This document shows positions 1 to 9,111 of a stretch of DNA of 64,000 nucleotides, one piece after another; position 1 is the stretch's first letter; the number at the start of each line of letters is the position of its first letter. The stretch is from Pseudanabaena sp. FACHB-2040. GTDB lineage: Bacteria > Cyanobacteriota > Cyanobacteriia > Phormidesmidales > Phormidesmidaceae. A program made the position numbers and the translations under genes. The stretch covers positions 744,001 to 808,000 of the forward strand of contig NZ_JACJQO010000005.1 of the NCBI RefSeq assembly GCF_014696715.1. The letters are read 5' to 3'. The notes beneath the pieces are model-generated. The model ran no database searches and was not told the origin of the DNA. It saw only the letters and a list, made by a program, of their open reading frames with translations.

Positions 1-187
1 AGAAAGGGCCGAAGACTCAGCATGGGTCATAGTCAATGAGACGATTCAACAACCAACGGTGACGAAGTCAGGCCTATTAAGCCTAGGGTGAACTTCCTTA
101 ACGTTTGTATTCCCCTCCAGGCGATTAATCTATGCAGTGGGCTGAGCGACTTACTGAGTCCCCTGACAAACTGCGCCCATCGTTAGC

Positions 188-2836
188 TCATTGGGCGGTA
201 GCAGCAGCAGAGATAGTCTTCATTAGCAAAGCCGCTGCCTTATCAGAGCCTAGGGACAACGCCTCTAGGCAGGGAAAGACTGAGAGCTGAGTCCATTGGC
301 AGGCAGCCTGGGTTAAAGCTGGGGTTAGAGTGACTAGAGGGCGGTTTCTCAAGCTAGGCAGTTGGGCCAAACGGGTCAAATAGAGATCGGCATCTGTGAT
401 TGAAGGATCGAGCAGCACCACATGAGGCTTCCAAACCCGACAAAGGACTTCCGCCTGAACTAGATCGTCCACCTCCAGCACCCGGCAGGGGAAGTCATGG
501 AGCCAGCCGCTCAGAGACCAAGGGGGATGGGTTGTGGGTTTGGCAGAGGGCATTTCACTCAGGTGTAGGATCGTGAGCCTAGGCGGTGTCGTCCAGACCG
601 GGGAGGCTGGAGCGGAAGACAACAGGGCCTGCAGGTACGGCAGCAGCTGATCTGGCAGATGCTGCAGGCTGAGGTGGCGGCGGCTGGTCACCCCAGATCC
701 GGCTGAAGCGGCCATCGAGCTTAGAAACACGGGAGGACCGTGGCCCAACGGCGGCACCTTCTCCCAATCTTGCGCCGGGAACGATTCTGAATGAATTAGA
801 ACCAGAGCAGGGGTTAGGCGGCGAGCTTTGTCTAGCAGTTCGGGGTAGGAACGTGCGATCGCAAGTCGATAGGGGGTTTCTTGCAGCAGGTCAGCAACCG
901 TTTCAATGATATTGACCTCGGTGCAGACCAGCAGCAGCAGCTCAGTAGTCGGAGTTGTCTGTTGGGATATTGGAGATACTGGCTGCAGTTCCTCTGAGGC
1001 CTGGGAGCTGGGCTGCTCCTGCTCACCAGGGGGCAGCAGCAGGGTAAAGCGACTGTCTTGGTTAGGAGAAGATATAAAAGTGATATCGCCCCCGTGGAGG
1101 CGCACCAAATGCCAGGTCAAAATCAGGCTCAGCTCGGTACGTCCGGCAGGGGGTGAACTGTCCTCGGCAGGTTCATAGCGATCTCGAAATAGCTGCCCCT
1201 GCAGAGCCGGTGGTAGGCCCTCTCCCCTGCCCCAAACGGTCAGAGCTACCCAGTTACCCCAACTTTCTACCTGCAGGCCCCAGTCTGTTTGATCGTCGAT
1301 ATGGCTCAGCGTGTAGTTGGCTAGGTGCTGCAGCATCTGCCGCAGCCGCAATGGGTCTGCCACGATGATCGCCAGGCCAGGTTCAACGCTCCAGCTAAAG
1401 TGTTTCTCCCGGTCAATGACAGGGGCTGCCGCTGCGGGTACCGGGGTCTGAATTGAGCGTAGGATTTGGGGACCCAGTTCTTGTAGAGAAATAGCGGTTG
1501 GAAACAGCGTTAGCTGACCACAGTCGAGGCGAAACCAGTCCAGCAGCTGATTAACTGTAGAGACGAGCTGCCGCGTTGTTTGATTTAGCAGCCGAGCGTA
1601 GCGAGTCTGGCGGGGATTGAGGGTGCCTAGGCGGGGGTCTTGCAGCAGCGTAGACAGGCCCAGAAGAGAGGTTAGGGGAGACTTAAGCTCATGGTTGAGT
1701 TCAAGCAGCCAGGTGTCTTTGGGTTTGGGTAAGGGCAGCTCTGGCAAAGGCTGGGGGGAGGGGGAAGGTTGATCAGAGGACTGCGGCTGAAGCGCGGGAC
1801 CCGCACGGGCGGGTAGGGCCAGCACTAGCCAGAGATCGGGCACACCTGGCTCTGTGAGGAGAGTGGTCTGGGTGACGGTTTGCTCCTCAGTGGCCGCTTT
1901 CTGAAGCAGGGTGTCGATCCACTGGGAAACCGGCAGAGTATTGGATGACGGCTCTTTGGAACCGCTACGCAGAGGAACTCGGATCAGCTGCCAGGCCAAG
2001 GTTCCTGGACGAGGCTCTAAATTTGAGGGGGCTGCTATGTCAGCTATTTGGGGCACCTGCCCAATCTCTGCTCGATCTCCCATCTGACTGGCGCTAGCCA
2101 GGGTCAACAGCGGCTGCAAAGAGTGAATGGAGCTTTCAAAGGCGCTTTTTAGGGGCTGCCAGTGGGCTACGCTCAGATCGGTAAAGACCTGTTCAGTCCA
2201 GATTCGGTTACAGAATACAGTCTCACCCTCGGCTGCCTGCAGCATGAGGGGTAAGGGAATTTGTTCGATCAGGGTATACAGAGGCGTTTGAAACTGCAGG
2301 CTGTTTCTGAGCGCGTCAGAAATAGGGCTTTTGGGGACGGTCTGAGGCGAGTCTTGGAGACCTGCTGGCAGATTGGGTTGGGTTGCATAGAGCCCAGGAA
2401 GAGATCGCTCAGAGGTCAGGAGTGGCAGCAGCCGATTCCAGTCGAGCATGCCTAGGTAAACTCGCTGGCTGCCGATCACGGCCCAAGGCAGGTTTGCAGA
2501 GCCTACTATTTCTGATAGTTCTTGCTCCAGAGGCTGCTCGGCCAAAATCAGACGAACCGGCTCTATCCACTCAAGCCGATGGCTCAAGCACAAGATCTGA
2601 GCATCGTCTCCAGCAGGGTCACCAGAGCCCACTCCATTAAGAGGCTCTGAGACGGCCATGAGGTACCCCAGCAACTGACTAGCCCTAACGATGCCCAGAG
2701 GCTGGTGGTCTGGGGTCAAAACCATAGCGTAACTGTGGCCACCTCTCCCCAAGGCTTCGGCTACGGCCCTTAAAGGGTCGCTAGGGCTGCAGAGCGGCAC
2801 CTGAAGCAAAAATTGGGACGGGAAGGGCAAAGCCAT
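188..2836 (-). CDS. CBS-domain hybrid sensor histidine kinase, divergent from kaiA
   Basis: An 882-residue two-component sensor protein with no obvious membrane segment. In order it has a CBS-like pair (about 15-140), a PAS-like stretch starting LYTLIEQIPLPLMLQ (about 186-345), a proline-rich linker, a HisKA domain with the phospho-acceptor box NHELKSPLTS (His382), a HATPase region (about 495-602) and two receiver-like domains (about 632-740 and 770-880). The ATP lid is weak: the usual DxGxG reads GRGEG and the second glycine box reads TELSLIL. The first receiver has His-Ser where the phospho-Asp should be (ALVLIHSES); the second keeps VVLLDPS. It is transcribed away from kaiA across a 359-base gap. 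A clock input or output role is an inference from position. The architecture differs from CikA and SasA. Confidence 0.8.
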   Translation of the reverse strand: MALPFPSQFLLQVPLCSPSDPLRAVAEALGRGGHSYAMVLTPDHQPLGIVRASQLLGYLMAVSEPLNGVGSGDPAGDDAQILCLSHRLEWIEPVRLILAEQPLEQELSEIVGSANLPWAVIGSQRVYLGMLDWNRLLPLLTSERSLPGLYATQPNLPAGLQDSPQTVPKSPISDALRNSLQFQTPLYTLIEQIPLPLMLQAAEGETVFCNRIWTEQVFTDLSVAHWQPLKSAFESSIHSLQPLLTLASASQMGDRAEIGQVPQIADIAAPSNLEPRPGTLAWQLIRVPLRSGSKEPSSNTLPVSQWIDTLLQKAATEEQTVTQTTLLTEPGVPDLWLVLALPARAGPALQPQSSDQPSPSPQPLPELPLPKPKDTWLLELNHELKSPLTSLLGLSTLLQDPRLGTLNPRQTRYARLLNQTTRQLVSTVNQLLDWFRLDCGQLTLFPTAISLQELGPQILRSIQTPVPAAAAPVIDREKHFSWSVEPGLAIIVADPLRLRQMLQHLANYTLSHIDDQTDWGLQVESWGNWVALTVWGRGEGLPPALQGQLFRDRYEPAEDSSPPAGRTELSLILTWHLVRLHGGDITFISSPNQDSRFTLLLPPGEQEQPSSQASEELQPVSPISQQTTPTTELLLLVCTEVNIIETVADLLQETPYRLAIARSYPELLDKARRLTPALVLIHSESFPAQDWEKVPPLGHGPPVFLSSMAASAGSGVTSRRHLSLQHLPDQLLPYLQALLSSAPASPVWTTPPRLTILHLSEMPSAKPTTHPPWSLSGWLHDFPCRVLEVDDLVQAEVLCRVWKPHVVLLDPSITDADLYLTRLAQLPSLRNRPLVTLTPALTQAACQWTQLSVFPCLEALSLGSDKAAALLMKTISAAATAQ

Positions 2837-3195
2837 AGGCTAAGTAAGATCAGGTCGCAGAATTTAGGTAAGCACAGTCTGAATTGTATGCATGAACCTC
2901 TATCAAAGGGCCGCCCCACTTGGCCTATAGGGACTCAGTGTGATTTTTTGTGGTGAGGCTGGTGCGATCGCAACCCACCTTCCAAAATAGCTTTCAAAAT
3001 AGAGACAGCCGTTCGGAGATACCCCTACAGTCAAAAATCTGTTTCAGAACGCTCGCTGCCGCCCGTAGGCTCTTACAATTGGTTAGTTTATTAAAACTTC
3101 TTTAAATTATATCTTCAGACCAGTAGACAGCACTTCTTCATATAGAAGCGGCTCTTGTTCTTTCTGTCCACCTGCATTGTGACTCGTTCAACGCT
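2837..3195. promoter_or_regulatory. Divergent intergenic region between sensor kinase and kaiA
   Basis: These 359 bases must hold the promoters for kaiA (plus strand) and the sensor kinase (minus strand). They contain a HIP1-like gcgatcgca and an AT-rich stretch near 3075-3115 just upstream of the kaiA start. No confident -10/-35 pair or operator could be read, and no coding gene is apparent. Confidence 0.45.
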
Positions 3196-4092
3196 TTGCT
3201 CTCAAATCTGCTGATCAACCTCTACATCACCTCAGACAAGGTCCGCCATCTCCTAGAGCCCACCTTGGAGAAGAGTGCATACACCGCCCAATGGCATACC
3301 ACCGAGCGAGACTTCTTCGCCTGGACCCGCGCTAACCACCAATGCACTGACTGTTTGATCTTGCAGAGCACCGATCAGCTTACCTTGATTTTGAGCCAGC
3401 TCAAGCGTCAAGACATTCTGCTGCCGACAATTGTAGTTGCGTCAGAACTCGATCCTCAAATCCTGAGAGAGAATGAAAAAGGTCGACCTGCCGTTCCCTT
3501 GCAGGAGCAGTGTAGCCAGGCTGCTGCTGACTACCATTCCGCCATAACCTGCCTTACCTGGAAAGACCTAGGAGAGTTAGAGCGGCATATCCATCAGTCA
3601 ATTGACCAATTCCTGAAGCTGCCTTCAACCTTGCCAGTCAGTGAGTTGCTGGCCTCAGATGAGAGCGCTCAAACCCTGAGTCTACGGGCTCAACAGCAGC
3701 GACTAACCCAGAAACTAAAGGAGCGGCTGGGCTATTTAGGGGTCTATTACAAGCGCAATCCCGATCATTTTCTACGCAGTATGAGTCAGGCCGAACGAGA
3801 AGCATTTCTCAACCAACTTCGAACTGGCTACCGGGGTATCATCCTTAACTACTTCTCAAACGACGCAGGCCTTAACCAAGAAATCGACGACTTCGTTAAT
3901 ATTGCTTTTCTAGCCGATGTATCGGTGTCTCAGATTGTCGAAATTCACATGGAACTGATGGATCAATTTTCCAATCAGCTCAAGCTAGAAGGGCGCAGCG
4001 AGGAAATTCTGCTGGACTACCGCCTAACTTTAATTGACGTGATTGCTCATCTGTGTGAAATGTATCGTCGTTCTATCCCCAGAGAACCGTAA
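3196..4092 (+). CDS. kaiA: Circadian clock protein KaiA
   Basis: KaiA stimulates KaiC autophosphorylation by binding the KaiC C-terminal tail. This 298-residue copy is full length: an N-terminal pseudo-receiver domain (about 1-140) and a C-terminal helical KaiC-binding and dimerisation domain (about 165-290). The C-terminal signatures [21 protein letters not shown] and [20 protein letters not shown] are all present. Some filamentous cyanobacteria carry a KaiA that lacks the N-terminal domain, so keeping it is informative. The start is TTG at 3196; it gives MLSNL, which aligns with the usual KaiA N-terminus, and no in-frame ATG lies nearby. kaiB follows after 59 bases, so co-transcription is likely. 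Confidence 0.97.
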   Translation: MLSNLLINLYITSDKVRHLLEPTLEKSAYTAQWHTTERDFFAWTRANHQCTDCLILQSTDQLTLILSQLKRQDILLPTIVVASELDPQILRENEKGRPAVPLQEQCSQAAADYHSAITCLTWKDLGELERHIHQSIDQFLKLPSTLPVSELLASDESAQTLSLRAQQQRLTQKLKERLGYLGVYYKRNPDHFLRSMSQAEREAFLNQLRTGYRGIILNYFSNDAGLNQEIDDFVNIAFLADVSVSQIVEIHMELMDQFSNQLKLEGRSEEILLDYRLTLIDVIAHLCEMYRRSIPREP

Positions 4093-4151
4093 AGGGCTCA
4101 ACTCAGACTTACAATCAACCTTGTTCTGCCCAAAAAGATTCCCCTATTGCC

Positions 4152-4466
4152 ATGAGCTCAGTCAAAAAAACTTACATCCTCAAGCTCTATGTGGCGGGTA
4201 ACACCCCCAACTCCATTCGCGCGCTAAAAACCCTCAACAACATCCTTGAGCAAGAGTTTCAAGGCGTCTACGCCCTCAAAGTGATTGACGTCCTAAAAAA
4301 TCCTCAGCTTGCTGAAGAAGACAAAATCCTAGCGACGCCAACCCTCTCCAAGATTCTGCCGCCGCCTGTACGCAAGATTATCGGTGATCTGTCAGATCGA
4401 GAAAGGGTGCTGATTGGTCTAGATCTTCTCTACGATGAATTGCGAGAAGACGAAGTCTTCAGCTAA
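4152..4466 (+). CDS. kaiB: Circadian clock protein KaiB
   Basis: KaiB is the fold-switching clock protein that binds phosphorylated KaiC, sequesters KaiA and lets KaiC dephosphorylate. The 104-residue product has the family core almost unchanged: [55 protein letters not shown] and [12 protein letters not shown]. It has the normal length of group I KaiB and ends in an acidic tail. It lies 59 bases after kaiA and 157 bases before kaiC, in the canonical order. Confidence 0.98.
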   Translation: MSSVKKTYILKLYVAGNTPNSIRALKTLNNILEQEFQGVYALKVIDVLKNPQLAEEDKILATPTLSKILPPPVRKIIGDLSDRERVLIGLDLLYDELREDEVFS

Positions 4467-4623
4467 CGCTCAAAACGAGGTCACAGCCGAAAGATCGGCG
4501 CGATTACAGGGTATGCTTAATGCTCGGTGCCGCTTTTCAGGTCAACTCCCGATACTCTTCAGGCTGGCACTCTTCTTCAGGATAAAAAACGGCGCTTTAT
4601 AAGATAAATCCTGTTTTAGAAAT
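4467..4623 (+). promoter_or_regulatory. Long kaiB-kaiC spacer, possible kaiC leader or promoter
   Basis: The 157-base kaiB-kaiC spacer is longer than the kaiA-kaiB spacer. It contains two close copies of a CTCTTCAGG-like motif (about 4553-4580) and an AT-rich ataagataaa just before kaiC. No clear Shine-Dalgarno precedes the kaiC ATG. A separate kaiC promoter or a structured leader is possible but not demonstrated. Confidence 0.3.
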
Positions 4624-6180
4624 ATGGCTCAATCCGCTCTTAGCGAAAATCAAAGTCCCCTAAAGCCTCTAGGGGTACAAAAAATCTGCACCATGATCGA
4701 AGGCTTTGACGACATCAGTCATGGCGGTTTGCCGATTGGTCGAGCGACTCTGGTCAGCGGCACGTCTGGAACCGGCAAGACTCTGTTTGCGGTGCAGTTT
4801 CTCTACAACGGCATTACCCGCTTTGATGAGGCTGGGGTCTTCGTTACCTTTGAAGAGTCTCCCGAAGACATCGTTAAAAACGCTTTTAGCTTTGGCTGGG
4901 ATCTGCAGAGCCTGATCGACGAAGGTAAGCTTTTCATTCTAGATGCCTCCCCCGATCCTGAAGGTCAAGACGTAGTCGGCAACTTTGATCTCTCAGCCCT
5001 AATCGAGCGAATTCAGTACGCTATTCGCAAGTACAAAGCCCAGCGAGTTTCGATTGACTCGGTAACGGCGGTCTTCCAGCAGTACGATGCCGCGTCTGTG
5101 GTGCGCCGAGAAATCTTCCGCCTGGTCGCTCGGCTAAAGCAGATGGGCGTGACCACCGTTATGACCACTGAGCGAGTAGATGAATACGGCCCAGTAGCCC
5201 GCTACGGTGTCGAGGAATTTGTCTCTGACAACGTGGTAATTAACCGCAACGTGCTCGACGGGGAACGCCGCCGCCGCACGATGGAAATTCTCAAGCTGCG
5301 CGGCACCACCCACATGAAAGGGGAATATCCCTTCACCATCACTAACGAGGGAATCAACATCTTCCCCCTGGGGGCTATGCGCCTCACTCAACGATCTTCC
5401 AATGCCCGTGTGTCTTCGGGGGTAACAACGCTGGACGAGATGTGCGGCGGCGGCTTCTTCAAAGACTCCATTATTTTGGCCACTGGCGCGACCGGTACCG
5501 GCAAGACGCTGCTGGTCAGCAAATTTCTAGAGGATGGCTGCAGGACTGGTGAGCGGGCGATTCTCTTTGCCTACGAAGAATCTCGCGCTCAGCTCTCGCG
5601 CAACGCCTATTCTTGGGGCATCGATTTTGAGGAGATGGAGCGGGAGGGGCTGCTCAAGATTATCTGTGCTTACCCAGAATCTGCTGGCCTAGAAGATCAC
5701 CTGCAGATTATCAAAAATGAGATCTCCCAGTTCAAGCCCTCGCGCATGGCGATTGACTCGCTGTCGGCCCTAGATCGGGGAGTGAGCAATACCTCTTTCC
5801 GTCAGTTTGTGATTGGCGTGACGGGCTTTGCCAAGCAGGAGGAGATCACCGGATTTTTTACCAACACGACTGAGCAGTTTATGGGGCTGCACTCGATCAC
5901 CGAGTCGCATATCTCCACGATTACCGACACCATTTTGATGCTCCAGTACGTAGAGGTGCGGGGCCAGATGTCGCGGGCCATTAACGTCTTTAAGATGCGG
6001 GGTTCTTGGCACGACAAGGGCATCCGTGAGTACACCATCAGCAGCCACGGCCCCGAGATCAAAGATTCCTTCCGCAACCTGGAACGCATTATCAGCGGCT
6101 CACCCACCCGGATTGCAGTAGACGAGAAGAGCGAACTGTCCCGGATTGTCAAAGGGGTACAGGGAGACGAGATAACGTAA
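4624..6180 (+). CDS. kaiC: Circadian clock ATPase/autokinase KaiC
   Basis: KaiC is the central clock enzyme, a double-RecA hexamer with slow ATPase (CI) and autokinase/phosphatase (CII) activities. The 518-residue protein has two P-loops (GTSGTGKT at 45-52 and GATGTGKT at 288-295), catalytic glutamates E77/E78 in CI and E318/E319 in CII, and phosphorylation sites Ser431 and Thr432 (SHISTITD), with Thr426 nearby. Numbering matches Synechococcus elongatus KaiC without gaps through this region. Residue 402 is Phe (GVTGFAKQ), where S. elongatus has Tyr. The C-terminal tail, where KaiA binds, is present and ends GVQGDEIT. Confidence 0.98.
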   Translation: MAQSALSENQSPLKPLGVQKICTMIEGFDDISHGGLPIGRATLVSGTSGTGKTLFAVQFLYNGITRFDEAGVFVTFEESPEDIVKNAFSFGWDLQSLIDEGKLFILDASPDPEGQDVVGNFDLSALIERIQYAIRKYKAQRVSIDSVTAVFQQYDAASVVRREIFRLVARLKQMGVTTVMTTERVDEYGPVARYGVEEFVSDNVVINRNVLDGERRRRTMEILKLRGTTHMKGEYPFTITNEGINIFPLGAMRLTQRSSNARVSSGVTTLDEMCGGGFFKDSIILATGATGTGKTLLVSKFLEDGCRTGERAILFAYEESRAQLSRNAYSWGIDFEEMEREGLLKIICAYPESAGLEDHLQIIKNEISQFKPSRMAIDSLSALDRGVSNTSFRQFVIGVTGFAKQEEITGFFTNTTEQFMGLHSITESHISTITDTILMLQYVEVRGQMSRAINVFKMRGSWHDKGIREYTISSHGPEIKDSFRNLERIISGSPTRIAVDEKSELSRIVKGVQGDEIT

Positions 6181-6210
6181 GAGAGAAGCCTTGTTAGGGG
6201 GCCTCGTGGA

Positions 6211-6414
6211 TTAGCCGTCGGGAAACTGCCAGCAGGCAATGTATTCGACCTGGGTACTGCCGCACTCGCAGGGGACGCCTTCGCTTGAGTCGACCCACTC
6301 GCGATCGCACTTGCGACAGTGGCAAAAGATGTTGTTGAGGTTAGCCTGGGCTAGCCCAAACTGCCAGCGCTGCAGTTCCTCTGGGGAGAACTGTGAGGGA
6401 GAGTCAGACATCAT
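6211..6414 (-). CDS. Small zinc-ribbon protein, conserved hypothetical
   Basis: A 67-residue protein with two CxxC-type knuckles, CHCRKC (about 31-36) and CECGS (about 49-53), which together look like a small zinc ribbon. No function is recognised. It is convergent with kaiC (30-base gap) and divergent from the MAPEG gene. There are two adjacent ATGs at the start; either could be used. Confidence 0.7.
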   Translation of the reverse strand: MMSDSPSQFSPEELQRWQFGLAQANLNNIFCHCRKCDREWVDSSEGVPCECGSTQVEYIACWQFPDG

Positions 6415-6508
6415 CAGGAGTACGTTTTGGGACTGACTTGTGTTGGGTCAGAAGCTTCTTTATCGTAGAACTGATCCCCAATACTAAATCCCCGATTAGG
6501 AGCACTTT

Positions 6509-6898
6509 ATGACGGTTGATCTCGTCTGCCTGCTGATTTTAGCGCTCTGGTCAATTCCGCTGAATCACATTCCGGCCATTGCTCGGGTCACGCAATCTAA
6601 TGTGGCTTGGGGCATGGGCAACCGAGAAACCTCTCCTAAGGTACCTGCCTGGGTAGAGCGAGCCGATCGGGCCCAGCGCAATCACCATGACAATTTGGCG
6701 ATGATTGCAGCGGTTATTTTAACGGCTGCGGTGGCGGGGCAGGCAGATAGGGTCACTGCGATCGCATCGATTGTCGTGGTGGTCATGCGCCTGCTGCATA
6801 GCCTGACCTATATGCTGGGGGTTATTGGGTTGCGATCGCTAGTTTACTTTGCAGCCTTAGGGGCACTTCTGGTAATCGTTTGGCGGACTTTGACATAG
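6509..6898 (+). CDS. MAPEG-family membrane protein
   Basis: A 129-residue protein with about four hydrophobic helices and the MAPEG-type motif ERADRAQRNHHDNLAM between helices 1 and 2. MAPEG proteins include membrane glutathione transferases, but many bacterial members have no known substrate. An AGGAG ribosome-binding site lies just upstream of the ATG. The gene stands alone and is convergent with the downstream ABC exporter. Confidence 0.85.
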   Translation: MTVDLVCLLILALWSIPLNHIPAIARVTQSNVAWGMGNRETSPKVPAWVERADRAQRNHHDNLAMIAAVILTAAVAGQADRVTAIASIVVVVMRLLHSLTYMLGVIGLRSLVYFAALGALLVIVWRTLT

Positions 6899-6982
6899 AA
6901 GCCGTTCCCGATTCCCGAAGATAGAACCTCTGCTGGGAGCGCAGGGGCTTACGCTCAAACCCACACTGACACAGCAAATCCC

Positions 6983-8905
6983 CTACTGTCCCAACATTTG
7001 CAGCCGATAAAGGCTGGCATAAAGCCCTTGCTGGTCGAGCAGTTCTTCATGGCTGCCCTGCTCGACCAACTCCCCGTGCTTCAGCACCAGAATGCGGTCT
7101 ACGTTTCGGATGGTCGAGAGTCGGTGGGCAATGATAATGGCAGTGCGGCCTACCAGCAGGCGCTCCAGAGCTTCCTGAATCAGGGCTTCGGTGCCGACAT
7201 CAAGGTTAGCGGTGGCTTCGTCGAGCACTAAAATGCCGGGATCGCGGATAGCGGCGCGGGCAAAGGCAAGGAGCTGTTTCTGGCCACCCGAAAGGTTAGT
7301 GCCGCGCTCACGCAGTTCGGTGTCGTAGCCCTGGGGCAGCTGGTCGATAAACCGAGCAATGTTGGTGCGCTCTGCAGCTTCGACCACCGCCTCAATCGGG
7401 TAGTTTTCGCCCAGGGTGATGTTGCTTTTGACGTCGCCCGCAAAGAGAAATCCATCCTGCAAAATTACGGCCATGCGCCGTCTTAGCTCTGACTGGGGCA
7501 GGTCGCGAATATCTACACCATCGAGCAAAATGCTGCCCTGATTGATGTCGTAGAGACGGCACAGTAGTCGAATGATGGAGCTTTTGCCAGCCCCCGTGGG
7601 GCCAACCAGCGCCACCTTTTCGCCTGGACGAATGGTGAAGTGCAGGTCTTTGAGAACGTACTCGTCAGTTTTGTAGCCAAACCAGACATGGTCAAAACGA
7701 ATTTCAGAGGCTTTGACTGGCGACGCTTCTAGCGTTTCGACTTGATGGGCTACAGCTGGGTTGACCGCATGACTAGCAGCCATGGCTTCAGCAATGGCGT
7801 TCAGCCGCGCTGGATTTTGCACGTCTAGCTCAGAGATGGGAACTGGCCGTTCCGGATCTCGAATCTCAATGGGCACATTGAATAGGTCAGTAATTCGCTC
7901 AACAGCGGTAAAACCGGCCTGAATCGCAGTGAACTTATCAGCAAACTGGCGCAGCGGATCGAAAAGACGCTGGGCAAAGAGAATAAAGGTAGCTAGCGTG
8001 CCAAAGGTCAGGGCCTCCTGCATCACTAGGTAGCCGCCTAACCAGAGCACACCTGCGATCGCAACTAGAGAAATCCACTCCAGCGTTGACGACACCGCCG
8101 AATCGTGAAAAATTGTCTTGTCAACCGCCTCAATGTAATTTTGGTTAGTCGCCCGAAACAGTTCGCCGTTAAAGCGTTCCCGCCGAAATAGCTGCACCAC
8201 GTTGAGGCCAGAAATGTTTTCCTGCAGCATGGCATTGAGCTCGGAGAGCTGCTCCCGCGCCTTATAGTTGGCCTTACGGTACTGCTGCTGGAAGTAAATA
8301 ATCAGCCAAGTCACCGGCAGCAGCAGTCCCAGCAGCATCAAAGCGAGCTGCCACTGCATACTAAACATAACGACCAGCAGCACCAAGATCGAAAACAGGT
8401 CGCTGAGAATGCCAACAGCTCCGGTAGAAAAAACGTCGCCCAAAGCATCCACATCACTGGTGAGGCGAGTGATTAGCTTGCCTACCGGAGTGCGGTCAAA
8501 AAAGCGTACTGCCAGCGAGGCGACGTGACCAAACAGATCATTGCGAATATCTGCCGTAATGTACTGCCCGGCCCTTTGCACCAAAAAACTCTGCCAGCCA
8601 TCTAGCACCAGCCGCACAGCCACAGTGACTAGCAGCAGCGCAATCAGCAGATTCAGTCCTCCCTGCAGAGTCTGCCCCTGCAAAAACCGATTCACTGGCT
8701 CCTGCCGAATCAGCGAGATCGCCTGCCCAATCAGCACCGGCTGCAGTGCGTTAGCCAGAGATAGCGGCAGCAGCAGCAGCAAAGGCAGCAGCAGCATCCG
8801 TCGATTCCTGCGGATGTAGGGCCAGAGCTTGAGAAACAGCCGCCAGTCACTGCTAGAACGGCGCTGGCTAGAGGAAGTTTTAGGAGAAAGAGTCGCGGGA
8901 GTCAT
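6983..8905 (-). CDS. ABC exporter, fused permease and ATPase
   Basis: A 640-residue half-transporter of the MsbA/multidrug type. An N-terminal six-helix exporter domain (about 35-345) is followed by a linker and a nucleotide-binding domain with Walker A GPTGAGKSS, the signature LSGGQKQ, Walker B ILVLDEAT and the switch-region IIAHRLS. The full transporter would be a homodimer or a heterodimer with a partner encoded elsewhere. The substrate cannot be told from sequence; lipid or drug export is usual for this class. It appears monocistronic. Confidence 0.9.
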   Translation of the reverse strand: MTPATLSPKTSSSQRRSSSDWRLFLKLWPYIRRNRRMLLLPLLLLLPLSLANALQPVLIGQAISLIRQEPVNRFLQGQTLQGGLNLLIALLLVTVAVRLVLDGWQSFLVQRAGQYITADIRNDLFGHVASLAVRFFDRTPVGKLITRLTSDVDALGDVFSTGAVGILSDLFSILVLLVVMFSMQWQLALMLLGLLLPVTWLIIYFQQQYRKANYKAREQLSELNAMLQENISGLNVVQLFRRERFNGELFRATNQNYIEAVDKTIFHDSAVSSTLEWISLVAIAGVLWLGGYLVMQEALTFGTLATFILFAQRLFDPLRQFADKFTAIQAGFTAVERITDLFNVPIEIRDPERPVPISELDVQNPARLNAIAEAMAASHAVNPAVAHQVETLEASPVKASEIRFDHVWFGYKTDEYVLKDLHFTIRPGEKVALVGPTGAGKSSIIRLLCRLYDINQGSILLDGVDIRDLPQSELRRRMAVILQDGFLFAGDVKSNITLGENYPIEAVVEAAERTNIARFIDQLPQGYDTELRERGTNLSGGQKQLLAFARAAIRDPGILVLDEATANLDVGTEALIQEALERLLVGRTAIIIAHRLSTIRNVDRILVLKHGELVEQGSHEELLDQQGLYASLYRLQMLGQ

Positions 8906-9111
8906 AGGAAAGGAGGGTACTGGGGTAGGTGCAAACTCGTTGATGCATGTTCACGCGTGCGCACCACGCCTGATGCTGTACCAAAATCGGCCAGCGCATA
9001 CAGGTTTAAGTCAATTAATCCAATCAACTGCTACTGTAACGCGACGACTACCCAATCATGAACCCAGGCCCCAACTAGTTCTAGTTGGGGCCACACCTTC
9101 CCTAGCAACTG

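Noticed and set aside
1-187. Possible gene at the left edge
   Set aside because: No frame with recognisable protein; probably the 3' flank of the sensor kinase.
5802-6239. A 145-residue antisense frame over the kaiC end
   Set aside because: Antisense to kaiC with no domain; a shadow of kaiC codon bias.
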